A DNA stretch of 64,000 nucleotides from Bacteroidales bacterium. GTDB taxonomy: Bacteria > Bacteroidota > Bacteroidia > Bacteroidales > UBA932. The DNA lies in the NCBI GenBank assembly GCA_017469845.1, contig JAFUFP010000036.1, positions 1 through 64,000 of the forward strand. The letters are read 5' to 3'. Positions 56,072 to 63,793 of this stretch are shown here, in pieces (position 1 is the first letter of the stretch; each line of letters starts with the position of its first letter). Both the position numbers and the translations under genes were made by a program. Below the pieces are notes generated by a model. It ran no database searches. It was not told where the DNA came from and saw only the letters and a list, made by a program, of their open reading frames with translations.

Positions 56072-56923
56072 CTATTTTTCCGCGGAAGGATTCTTGCGGC
56101 CCAAGGCCTCACGGAGACCCTTGAGGCGGCGTTTGAGCTGACGGTTCTCCTCGATGATTTCGGAAATGCCGAAGTTCAGTTCCCTGATTTCGTCATCCCC
56201 GTCAAAATCCACCGTATACTGTCCTCCGAGCGTACGGTAATTGTCCAGTCCCCGTGACATCCTCCCAAGAGGATTGACGTAGTAGGTGGTGATGAAGAAC
56301 AGCAGCAGAAGGACAAGGAGAAGACCGACTCCGATCGCCACGGCACCCGGAATGACGCTCCGGTAGAATCCGCGGTCGAATGTCGCCGAATTCTTCTTCA
56401 GTTCGCTGTATATCGCGGTATTGAGGACGTCGATATCCTTGCGGAGGTCGTTGTACACCGGCTGCAGACGGTCGAAGTACCATGTCCTCGAGTCAATGAA
56501 ATTGCTGGCGATGACCTGCGGAAGTTCCAGCGAAGTGAGCATGTACGCAGAATACGAATACATCACGGAATCCGCCAGATTGGCCATGTTCACGGAACTG
56601 AGGATGGAGCGGAGGGAATCGCAGTGCGAGACGAACTCCTGCTGGTTGAAGTCCGGAAGCCTGTTGGTGGTCTCGTCACCCACAACCGCGAGGATCTCGA
56701 GGTTGTAGTTGTCGGTGGCTCCGGTAAGACGCTGCGCGACATTGATCGAATTGATGTTGTCGGCGATGAGTTCCGACACGTAGGTGCTCATCCTCGAATA
56801 GGCCATTATCGATATGATACTGGACGTAAGGAGGATGACACCGATGAGAAGAAGACTCAGAGTGATCTTCATCTTCATCGTCAGCTTGAAACTCTGTATC
56901 CTGTTCCTGAGTTTTCTGAACAT
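56072..56923 (-). CDS. Orphan HAMP-domain membrane sensor
   Basis: 283 residues with the topology of a chemoreceptor or histidine kinase input module but no output domain: membrane helix 20-42, periplasmic four-helix-bundle-like sensor 43-190, helix 192-215, HAMP about 216-265 (NPLGRMSRGLDNY ... DGDDEIRELNFGISEI), then a short coiled coil (EENRQLKRRLKGLREALG). No kinase, cyclase or methyl-accepting signalling domain follows and no frameshifted remnant is seen downstream. First gene of the operon with trkH. Perhaps signals through a partner protein; function unknown. Confidence 0.82.
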   Translation of the reverse strand: MFRKLRNRIQSFKLTMKMKITLSLLLIGVILLTSSIISIMAYSRMSTYVSELIADNINSINVAQRLTGATDNYNLEILAVVGDETTNRLPDFNQQEFVSHCDSLRSILSSVNMANLADSVMYSYSAYMLTSLELPQVIASNFIDSRTWYFDRLQPVYNDLRKDIDVLNTAIYSELKKNSATFDRGFYRSVIPGAVAIGVGLLLVLLLLFFITTYYVNPLGRMSRGLDNYRTLGGQYTVDFDGDDEIRELNFGISEIIEENRQLKRRLKGLREALGRKNPSAEK

Positions 56924-56955
56924 GCCTTTGACTGCGGAAATTGTCCGCTGAAATG

Positions 56956-56963
56956 CAAATATA
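56956..56963 (-). promoter_or_regulatory. -7 box of the HAMP-trkH cluster
   Basis: Minus-strand TATATTTG, perfect -7; expected start near 56949, about 26 nt before the ATG. -33 not recognised. Confidence 0.55.
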
Positions 56964-57003
56964 TAAAAGAATCCTCAATTATCCATTCGTGCCGTAAAAC
57001 AGC

Positions 57004-57033
57004 GGTGTCCCGAAGGGAGACCTCCGGGACACC
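57004..57033 (-). terminator. Terminator of glnS
   Basis: GGTGTCCCG (57004-57012) pairs perfectly with CGGGACACC (57025-57033); on the minus strand followed by GCTGTTTTAC. Lies 21 nt after the glnS stop. Confidence 0.8.
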
Positions 57034-57054
57034 GTGATACTGAAATCGGAACCG

Positions 57055-58743
57055 CTACTCGGGCTTGTAGGAGTCCTTCAGGGAAGTTGTCTTGTTGAAG
57101 ACCGGCTTCTCCGGGGTGGAATCCTTGTCGCAGACGTAGTATCCGATCCTTTCGAACTGCACCGGTATGCCGGAGCCGTCCTCCAGAAGAGCGGGCTCAG
57201 CGAACCCTTCCGTCACGATGAGCGAATCGGGATTGAGGAAGTCCTTGTAGTCCTTGTCCTCGGGAACCTGGCTCATGTCGGCGAGGGTGAAAAGACGGTC
57301 GTAGAGCCTGAGTTCAATGCTCTTGGCATGCTCGACGGACACCCAATGGATGGTACCCTTGACACTTCTCCACGCTCCCTCTCCTCCGGGACGTGTGGAA
57401 GGATCGTAGGAGCACTTGAGCTCGATGACATTCCCTTCCTCGTCCTTTATCACCTCGTCACACTTTATGATATAGGTGTATTTGAGACGGACTTCTCCGC
57501 CGGGTTTGAGACGGAAGAACTTCTTGGGGGCGTCCTCCATGAAATCGGCCTTCTCGATGTAGAGTTCTCCGGTGAAAGGCACTTTCCTCGAAGCGCCCTC
57601 AGGATCAGCGGGATTGAGGGGGCAGTCGAACCACTCGACTTTACCCTTCTCCCAGTTGGTGATGGTGACCTTCAGGGGATCCTGGACCACCATATAACGG
57701 TTTGACCTGGCGTTGAGGTCCTGCCTTACGCACCATTCGAGAAGCTGGATGTCCATAAGCTGGTCCCTCTTCGACACGCCGATCTTGTCGCAGAACATCC
57801 TGAGTGCCTCGGGAGTGTATCCGCGCCTTCTCACTCCGCAGAGCGTAGGCATCCTGGGATCGTCCCATCCGCTGACAAGGCCTTTCTGGACGAGTTCCAG
57901 AAGTTTGCGCTTGCTCATAAGGGTGTAGGTGAGGTTCAGACGCGCGAACTCGTACTGGTGGCTGGGATAGATTCCGAGAACCTTGATGAACCAGTCGTAA
58001 AGGGGACGGTGGACGTCGAACTCCAGGGTGCAGATCGAATGGGTGATGTGCTCTATGGAGTCGCACTGTCCGTGGGTGAAGTCATACATCGGATAGATGC
58101 ACCACTTGTCACCGGTACGATGGTGCGAAGCGTGTTTGATCCTGTAGAGGAGCGGATCCCTGAACATCATGTTGGGATGCGCCATGTCTATCTTGGCACG
58201 GAGGACCTTTTCGCCGTCGGCGTATTTGCCCGCCTTCATTTCGCGGAAGAGGGTGAGGTTCTCCTCGACGCTGCGGTCCCTCCAAGGTGAAGGGGTTCCG
58301 GGACGGTCGACCGTTCCCCTGCCCTGGCGGATTTCCTCCTGGGTCTGGTCATCGACGTAGGCGAGGCCTTCCTTAATGAGCTGCTCGGCCCACTCGTACA
58401 GCTGGTCGAAATAGTCCGAAGCGTAGAGTTCCTTGTCCCACTGGAATCCCAGCCACTTGATATCTTCCTTGATCGAGTCGACGTACTCGACGTCTTCCTT
58501 GACGGGATTGGTATCGTCGTAGCGGAGGTTAGTCTTTCCGCCGTATTTCTGCGCAAGACCGAAATTCAGGCAGATGCTCTTGGCGTGCCCGAGGTGGAGA
58601 TATCCGTTGGGTTCCGGAGGGAACCTCGTCATGATGGAATCGACCTTGCCTTCAGCGAGGTCCTTCTCGATGATCTCCTCGAGGAAATTCAGTTTGCGGG
58701 GCTCCTCCTGAGCGGGAGCGGCGTTCTTCAAAGAATCTTCCAT
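57055..58743 (-). CDS. glnS: Glutaminyl-tRNA synthetase
   Basis: Class I synthetase of 562 residues charging tRNA-Gln. HIGH-type motif PPEPNGYLHLGHAKS (H50-L-G-H53), KMSKS-type LMSKRKL near 270, anticodon-binding beta barrels in the C-terminal half (RLKYTYIIKCDEV, YDRLFTLADMSQVPEDKDY). Presence of GlnS means no tRNA-dependent amidation is needed for Gln. Divergent from yicC with closely packed promoters; single-gene unit. Confidence 0.97.
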   Translation of the reverse strand: MEDSLKNAAPAQEEPRKLNFLEEIIEKDLAEGKVDSIMTRFPPEPNGYLHLGHAKSICLNFGLAQKYGGKTNLRYDDTNPVKEDVEYVDSIKEDIKWLGFQWDKELYASDYFDQLYEWAEQLIKEGLAYVDDQTQEEIRQGRGTVDRPGTPSPWRDRSVEENLTLFREMKAGKYADGEKVLRAKIDMAHPNMMFRDPLLYRIKHASHHRTGDKWCIYPMYDFTHGQCDSIEHITHSICTLEFDVHRPLYDWFIKVLGIYPSHQYEFARLNLTYTLMSKRKLLELVQKGLVSGWDDPRMPTLCGVRRRGYTPEALRMFCDKIGVSKRDQLMDIQLLEWCVRQDLNARSNRYMVVQDPLKVTITNWEKGKVEWFDCPLNPADPEGASRKVPFTGELYIEKADFMEDAPKKFFRLKPGGEVRLKYTYIIKCDEVIKDEEGNVIELKCSYDPSTRPGGEGAWRSVKGTIHWVSVEHAKSIELRLYDRLFTLADMSQVPEDKDYKDFLNPDSLIVTEGFAEPALLEDGSGIPVQFERIGYYVCDKDSTPEKPVFNKTTSLKDSYKPE

Positions 58744-58768
58744 AAAACCTTATTGTCTTTCAATCCTG

Positions 58769-58776
58769 CAAAAATA
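58769..58776 (-). promoter_or_regulatory. -7 box of glnS
   Basis: Minus-strand TATTTTTG fits TAnnTTTG; expected start near 58762, leader about 19 nt. Overlaps the -33 zone of the divergent yicC promoter. Confidence 0.5.
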
Positions 58777-58789
58777 CGCAAAAATGTTG

Positions 58790-58797
58790 TACTTTTG
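58790..58797 (+). promoter_or_regulatory. -7 box of yicC
   Basis: TACTTTTG, perfect -7, 89 nt before the yicC ATG. No TTTG at -33; the upstream bases are shared with the glnS promoter. Confidence 0.55.
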
Positions 58798-58885
58798 CAG
58801 CGGAAGCGGGATTTTATCAAAGCCGAGGGGCAAAATCAGAAATCCTGTTTCCGGGGAAACAACAATCAACATTAATTCATTCACT

Positions 58886-59776
58886 ATGGTCAAATCAATG
58901 ACCGGCTACGGCAAAGCCGAAGCCGTCCTCGAAACGGGCAAAATCACTTTCGAGATCCGCACTCTCAATTCCAAGAACGCTGACATCAACCTCAAGACTC
59001 CCCTTCTCCCCAAGGACAAGGAGATAGCGGTGAGGCAGAAGATAGCCACCTCCCTCCAGAGGGGCACCATCGACTTCTTCGCCACATGGGAGCCCAACGC
59101 CGCCGAAAGCGGAAAGAAGGTCAACGCCGAACTCCTCAAGGGATACTACGATGAAATCCGCTCCATCAGGGACACTCTCCCCGGGTTCTTCACCCCCGCC
59201 GACAGGGAGAACAACGATCTCGTGTGCGCCATCCTCCGCATCCCAGAAGTCATCGACACCAAGAAAGCCGACATCATAACCGACGAGAACTGGCCCGTCG
59301 TCGAAAAGGCGATTGACGAAGCTCTCGATGCAGTCAACGCTTTCAGGGAGAAAGAAGGTAAGGTCCTATACGCTGACGTGACGTCAAGGGTCAGGAACAT
59401 TCTCGCCCTGTATGACCAGGTTGAGAAGATGGAAGGCGAAAGGATCGAGACGGTGAAGGCAAGGCTCACAAAGAACCTCGAAGAGCTCCAGCAGAAGGTC
59501 GATCCCTCGAGATTCGAGCAGGAGATGATCTTCTACCTCGAGAAACTCGACATCAACGAGGAGAAAGTGCGTCTCCGCCAGCACTGCGCCTACTTCATGG
59601 ACACCATCGACTCGGAACCCTTCCCCGGCAAGAAACTCGGATTCATCATCCAGGAGATGGGCCGCGAAATCAACACCACCGGTTCGAAGGCCAACCACGC
59701 CGGAATCCAGCAGGCCGTCGTCAAGATGAAGGACGAGCTGGAAAAGATGAGGGAGCAGTCCTTGAACATACTCTAG
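58886..59776 (+). CDS. yicC: YicC/YloC family endoribonuclease
   Basis: 296 residues starting MVKSMTGYGKAEAVLE, the invariant YicC opening. Members cleave RNA and in E. coli promote degradation of the small RNA RyhB. C-terminal DUF1732 part: VRLRQHCAYFMDTIDSE, PGKKLGFIIQEMGREINTTG and SKANHAGIQQAVVKMKDELE. The frame is open from 58784, but that start overlaps the -7 box, so ATG 58886 is chosen. Unlike in Firmicutes no gmk adjoins; a DMT transporter follows 9 nt later. Confidence 0.95.
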   Translation: MVKSMTGYGKAEAVLETGKITFEIRTLNSKNADINLKTPLLPKDKEIAVRQKIATSLQRGTIDFFATWEPNAAESGKKVNAELLKGYYDEIRSIRDTLPGFFTPADRENNDLVCAILRIPEVIDTKKADIITDENWPVVEKAIDEALDAVNAFREKEGKVLYADVTSRVRNILALYDQVEKMEGERIETVKARLTKNLEELQQKVDPSRFEQEMIFYLEKLDINEEKVRLRQHCAYFMDTIDSEPFPGKKLGFIIQEMGREINTTGSKANHAGIQQAVVKMKDELEKMREQSLNIL

Positions 59777-59785
59777 GCAGAAAAC

Positions 59786-60688
59786 ATGTGGATCCTCTTC
59801 GCTCTGGTCTCAGCCGCACTGCTGGGACTTTATGACGTATTCAAAAAACAGTCGCTCAAGGAAAACGCCGTAATCCCGGTACTCCTCATCAACTGCATCA
59901 TATGCAGTCTGATTTTCCTCCCGATGATAATCCTCTCCCACTCGGGAAGCATACCTCAAGGGAGCCAGTATCATGTGCCGGAAGGCGATCTCTATGCCCA
60001 TATCCTCGTCGTTCTCAAGGCTTTCATAGTCCTGAGTTCATGGATATGCGGATATTTCGCGATAAAGCATCTTCCCCTCACGATCGTGGGTCCCGTAAAC
60101 GCCACAAGGCCGGTCATGACGATGATCGGAGGACTGCTCATTTTCGGGGAGGCGCTGAACCCCTGGCAGTGGGCCGGTGTCGTGACGGCGATAGTGGCAT
60201 TCTTCCTTCTGAGCCGCACCGGAAAAAAGGAAGGGATTACGTTCTCGACCGACCACTGGATATGGCTACTCATAGCGGCGGCTGTACTCGGAGCCATCTC
60301 CGGCCTTTACGACAAGTACCTCATCGCCCAGGCGGGGCTGAACCGCTTCTTCGTCCAGGGATGGTACAATCTCTATCAGAGCATCATCATGGGCGTGATA
60401 CTCATCGCGCTGTGGTATCCCACAAGGAAAAAGACCACCCCCTTCGTATGGAAATGGACGATTCCGCTCATATCGATCTTCCTTTCGGCCGCGGACCTCG
60501 CGTACCTTTATGCGCTGACATTCCCTGGGGCCATGATTTCGGTGGTGTCGATGGTACGCCGCTCAAGCGTCATAGTCTCATTCACTTTCGGAGCCCTTCT
60601 CTTCCACGAGAAGAATCTCCGCGGAAAAGCCGTCGACCTTGCGCTCGTCATTCTGAGCCTTGTCTTCCTGCTTATCGGAACACTTTAA
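59786..60688 (+). CDS. EamA/DMT-family transporter
   Basis: A 300-residue inner-membrane carrier with about ten helices and the two-fold EamA repeat (first half 1-145, second 150-300). Typical: WILFALVSAALLGLYDVFKK at the start, VGPVNATRPVMTMIGGLLIF closing repeat 1, LGAISGLYDKYLIAQAGL opening repeat 2, and VSMVRRSSVIVSFTFGALLF. Members export amino acids, nucleosides or other metabolites; the substrate is unknown. Co-transcribed with yicC (9-nt gap). Confidence 0.9.
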   Translation: MWILFALVSAALLGLYDVFKKQSLKENAVIPVLLINCIICSLIFLPMIILSHSGSIPQGSQYHVPEGDLYAHILVVLKAFIVLSSWICGYFAIKHLPLTIVGPVNATRPVMTMIGGLLIFGEALNPWQWAGVVTAIVAFFLLSRTGKKEGITFSTDHWIWLLIAAAVLGAISGLYDKYLIAQAGLNRFFVQGWYNLYQSIIMGVILIALWYPTRKKTTPFVWKWTIPLISIFLSAADLAYLYALTFPGAMISVVSMVRRSSVIVSFTFGALLFHEKNLRGKAVDLALVILSLVFLLIGTL

Positions 60689-60728
60689 ACATGCCGCGGG
60701 AAGGGAATGGTCCTTTCCCGCTTTTTGT

Positions 60729-60736
60729 TATATTTG
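60729..60736 (+). promoter_or_regulatory. -7 box of gltS
   Basis: TATATTTG, perfect -7, 38 nt before the ATG at 60767. It lies downstream of the in-frame start at 60707, which decides in favour of 60767. Confidence 0.6.
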
Positions 60737-60766
60737 CGGAGCCCCGCACTCGGGGAGGTGGATACG

Positions 60767-62011
60767 ATGGAAACTCAGACACTATATCAGTTGGATCTCG
60801 ACATGTTCCTTTCGGCGGGAGCGGGCGTAGTTGCCCTCCTGCTGGGAATCTTCCTTACCGGAAGGCTGAAGTTCCTCTCCCGCCTGTGCATCCCCACACC
60901 CGTCACCGGCGGTATCCTCCTGTCGCTTCTGACGCTCGGGCTCTACGCCATAGCCAAGGTGGAGGTTTCGTTCGACCCCACGCTCAAGGACCTCTGCATG
61001 ATGATCTTCTTCACTTCGGTGGGTTACCAGTCGAACCTCAAGGAAGTCAAACGCGGAGGCAAGCCGCTCGCGGTACTGGTTCTCCTGGTTTCGGTCCTCA
61101 TAGTGATGCAGAATCTCCTTTCAACGGGTATCTCCGCTTCGATGGGCCTCGGTCCCCTTACCGGAATGGCGATGGGTTCGATACCGATGTGCGGAGGACA
61201 CGGTACGGCAGGAGGATTCTCGTCCCTTCTTGAGAGCATGGGAGTTGAGAGCGCGGCGTCCCTGTCGATGGCGGCGGCCACTTTCGGCCTTGTGGCCGGT
61301 TCCCTTCTCGGCGGACCGCTCGCCGAGCGCCTCATCCGCACAAGAGGTCTCGCGCAGGAGAATCCCTCCCCCGCCGACATCGCGTCTTCGATGGATTCCA
61401 CGGAGGCCTCACCGCATGCGAGGGAGAAAATGGAATCCTCCGAGCAGAAGGAATTCCGCCGCCTTTCCGCAGCGATTTTCCAACTTCTTCTGGCGATGGC
61501 CGCGGGATCGCTCCTGTCGAAGGCGCTCGCCCTCACGGGAGTCACTTTCCCGACGTATTTCGGGTCCCTCATAGCGGCGGCGATAATAAGGAACATCTGC
61601 GAAGGCGTCCCCGGAGCCCCGTCCCCCGACATGGACAAGATAACTCTCGTCGGGAACGTCTGCCTGTCGCTTTTCCTCGGTATGGCGATGTCGTCCCTGA
61701 AGCTGTGGGAACTCGCAGCCCTGGCCCTGCCGCTTACCGTCATCCTGCTTTCACAGGTCGTCCTCATCGCGTTGTTCGGATACTTCGTGGCGTTCCCTCT
61801 TTTGGGGAAGGATTATGACGCGGCCCTTCTGGTGAGCGGACTCGCGGGATTCGGACTCGGAGCCACACCCAACGCCATGGCCAACATGTCCGCCGTCTGC
61901 AACAAATACCGCTATGCGGTCAAGCCCTTCATAATCGTGCCGCTCGTCGGAGCGATGTTCGTCGACATAATAAACACTACAGTCATCACAATCTTCCTCA
62001 ACATATTGTGA
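60767..62011 (+). CDS. gltS: Sodium/glutamate symporter
   Basis: Inner-membrane Na+-coupled glutamate carrier of 414 residues with about eleven helices in two inverted halves. Family signatures: MGLGPLTGMAMGSIPMCGGH and GTAGGFSSLLESMG in the first half, FGLGATPNAMANMSAVC in the second. A charged cytoplasmic loop (about 200-235, SPADIASSMDSTEASP) joins them. ATG 60767 (METQTLYQLDLDMF) is preceded by GGGAGG; the extended frame from 60707 would cross the promoter. Uptake of glutamate with Na+ fits a sodium gradient maintained by a Na+-type ATPase. Confidence 0.95.
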   Translation: METQTLYQLDLDMFLSAGAGVVALLLGIFLTGRLKFLSRLCIPTPVTGGILLSLLTLGLYAIAKVEVSFDPTLKDLCMMIFFTSVGYQSNLKEVKRGGKPLAVLVLLVSVLIVMQNLLSTGISASMGLGPLTGMAMGSIPMCGGHGTAGGFSSLLESMGVESAASLSMAAATFGLVAGSLLGGPLAERLIRTRGLAQENPSPADIASSMDSTEASPHAREKMESSEQKEFRRLSAAIFQLLLAMAAGSLLSKALALTGVTFPTYFGSLIAAAIIRNICEGVPGAPSPDMDKITLVGNVCLSLFLGMAMSSLKLWELAALALPLTVILLSQVVLIALFGYFVAFPLLGKDYDAALLVSGLAGFGLGATPNAMANMSAVCNKYRYAVKPFIIVPLVGAMFVDIINTTVITIFLNIL

Positions 62012-62041
62012 AAAGAGCCCTCCGCCGCAGTGGCGGAAGGC
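62011..62041 (-). terminator. Terminator of the 5'-nucleotidase pair
   Basis: TCCGCC (62021-62026) with flanking GCC pairs with GGCGGA (62032-62037) and GGC; on the minus strand the stem is followed by TCTTTT. It overlaps the gltS stop and may serve both convergent units. Confidence 0.75.
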
Positions 62042-62071
62042 CCGATTCATTTCCGGGGGAAAGGCTTTCCT

Positions 62072-62911
62072 CTATTCCGGCTTGTAGTGGATGCTGCCCA
62101 CGTACAGTCCCCAACATCCGTCCTGGACTATGGGAATATCCTTACCGTCAAGGTTCTTTTCGTACTTCATCTCCTCGAGGAAGGTGTGGGAGTGCCCTCC
62201 GACAACAAGATCTATGTTGCGCGTGTTCCTCACCATCACGGGATCAGTGAAGGATTCCCCGTCGTATCCGATATGCGTCAGGGCTATCACCAGGTCGCAC
62301 TTCTCGGTGTTCTTCAGGTAATCGGCCCACTTGTTCGCCACCTCGACGTCGTCGAGCTTCTCGATACGGTCAGAAATCGAACGGTCAACCACCCTCGTTA
62401 TGTCGGTCAGAAGGCTGAAGACGCCGATCTTGAGTCCGGCCTTGTTGAGGATAGCGTAAGGCTTGACGTATTTCCCGAGATCGAACTGCGCGAATTCGTA
62501 ATTCGAGCATACGACCGGACAATTGAGCATGCTGGCCCTTCTGGCCAGTTCTTCAAGGCCGTTGTCGAATTCATGGTTGCCGAGGGCGACCACATCGTAC
62601 TTCATCGCATTGATGGTGGCTATCTCCAGATCCCCGTCCAGCTGCGTGAAATACGACGTTCCCTGGCTGAAGTCACCGGCATGGAGCAGAAGGACGTTGC
62701 CCTCCCCGTCAGCTTTTCTGACGCTGTCGATGTAGGCAGCCCTTTCAATAACTCCGCCAAGTCCCTTTTCCGCACCGCTTCTCACCGGCTCGAAATGGCT
62801 GTGGGTGTCATTGAGATGAAGTATCGTCAGGCGGTGGGAGGGTTTGCATGAAACCGCTGAAGCGGCTATGGCCAGAGCGGCCAGCGCTGTAAACAAAGTC
62901 GCGTTCTTCAT
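62072..62911 (-). CDS. 5'-nucleotidase-type metallophosphatase (N-terminal domain), lipoprotein
   Basis: 279 residues: type II signal peptide with lipidated C22 (SAVSCK), then a calcineurin-like phosphoesterase: LTILHLNDTHSHFEP (D35, H37), LLHAGDFSQG, VALGNHEFDNG, LTHIGYD and VVGGHSHT, giving the full two-metal site. It has only the catalytic domain of UshA-type 5'-nucleotidases; the substrate-specificity domain is encoded by the gene directly upstream (12-nt gap). The two lipoproteins probably act together in the periplasm or on the surface to recover nucleosides and phosphate. Confidence 0.93.
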   Translation of the reverse strand: MKNATLFTALAALAIAASAVSCKPSHRLTILHLNDTHSHFEPVRSGAEKGLGGVIERAAYIDSVRKADGEGNVLLLHAGDFSQGTSYFTQLDGDLEIATINAMKYDVVALGNHEFDNGLEELARRASMLNCPVVCSNYEFAQFDLGKYVKPYAILNKAGLKIGVFSLLTDITRVVDRSISDRIEKLDDVEVANKWADYLKNTEKCDLVIALTHIGYDGESFTDPVMVRNTRNIDLVVGGHSHTFLEEMKYEKNLDGKDIPIVQDGCWGLYVGSIHYKPE

Positions 62912-62923
62912 ATCAATTCCTCC

Positions 62924-63778
62924 TTATTTCCTGAATGAGTCATCATCCTTGGTGTTGATGATGGTGATCCTGTCATCGGTATGGTACTCTATGGGAAGGC
63001 CCTGAGCAGTCAGGCTTTCGACATAAGGAAGCATCACATCGAGGATGTACTCGTCGAATATCTCCAGACGGCTGGCGTTTCGGGCCATGAAGATGTCGTC
63101 GCCTCCGTTGAGGAGGAACGATATCGTCGCGACACCGTATACCCTCTCGTCATCGAGCGGGGCTCCGTCGATTTCGGCGCTCTCGAGTTTACCGTCCTTA
63201 ACGACGAACTTGCCTCCACCGACGACCTGCCATGAAGATGCGGCAAGCCTTTCGAGGATAAGGCGGATATCGCTTCCCTTGAGTTCAAGGTAGCAGATGT
63301 TGTTCTTGAAGGGGAACATCGAGACGATGTCGTCCTTGAGGACATCACCTTCGGGCATATCGACCCTGATTCCGCCGAAGTTCGTGAGTCCGAAATGGAC
63401 CTTCTTTCCGGCTTTTTCCTCGGTGGCCTTCATAAGGGCGTCGATGAACCAGTTGGAAAGTTCGCACTGGGGATACTCCCTCACCATGGCCCTCGTCGAA
63501 TGGCCCACAAGGGTCTTGAGGTCGGCCATAGCGGGCTGGGCTTCCAGAAGGATCCTCGCCACTTCGGGGGTGCATCCGTCGGAAAAGACCTTGCCGTTCG
63601 GAGCCGTGTAAACTCCGTCGGAATATGTTCCCATCTTCTCGGGGACGTTGTCCGAGGTGCATGCCTCGACCCCAGTACGGGAGCCGTCCATTATGGTACG
63701 TTTCCATGAAAATCCTCCCCCGCAGGATACTGCAGAAAGGAGGATTCCTATGATAATCAAATATTTACTACGATACAT
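62924..63778 (-). CDS. 5'-nucleotidase C-terminal domain protein, lipoprotein
   Basis: 284 residues: signal peptide with lipobox AVSC (C19) and a domain matching the C-terminal substrate-binding half of 5'-nucleotidases: CELSNWFIDALMKATEE, HFGLTNFGGIRVDMPEG, DIVSMFPFKNNICYLELKGS, LNGGDDIFM. The catalytic metallophosphatase half is the separate gene 12 nt downstream. The N-terminal about 60 residues before the domain are not assigned. Confidence 0.92.
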   Translation of the reverse strand: MYRSKYLIIIGILLSAVSCGGGFSWKRTIMDGSRTGVEACTSDNVPEKMGTYSDGVYTAPNGKVFSDGCTPEVARILLEAQPAMADLKTLVGHSTRAMVREYPQCELSNWFIDALMKATEEKAGKKVHFGLTNFGGIRVDMPEGDVLKDDIVSMFPFKNNICYLELKGSDIRLILERLAASSWQVVGGGKFVVKDGKLESAEIDGAPLDDERVYGVATISFLLNGGDDIFMARNASRLEIFDEYILDVMLPYVESLTAQGLPIEYHTDDRITIINTKDDDSFRK

Positions 63779-63793
63779 GCAGATATAGTTCGT

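Noticed and set aside
54581..56257. A 558-codon plus-strand open frame opposite trkH and the HAMP gene
   Set aside because: Its translation is arginine/histidine/glutamate-rich without any domain, while the other strand encodes a canonical TrkH with four selectivity loops. It is a GC-driven antisense frame.
59902..61233. A 443-codon plus-strand frame spanning the DMT transporter and gltS
   Set aside because: It crosses a gene boundary and a promoter, is extremely rich in R, P, S and G, and both underlying genes are clear in another frame.
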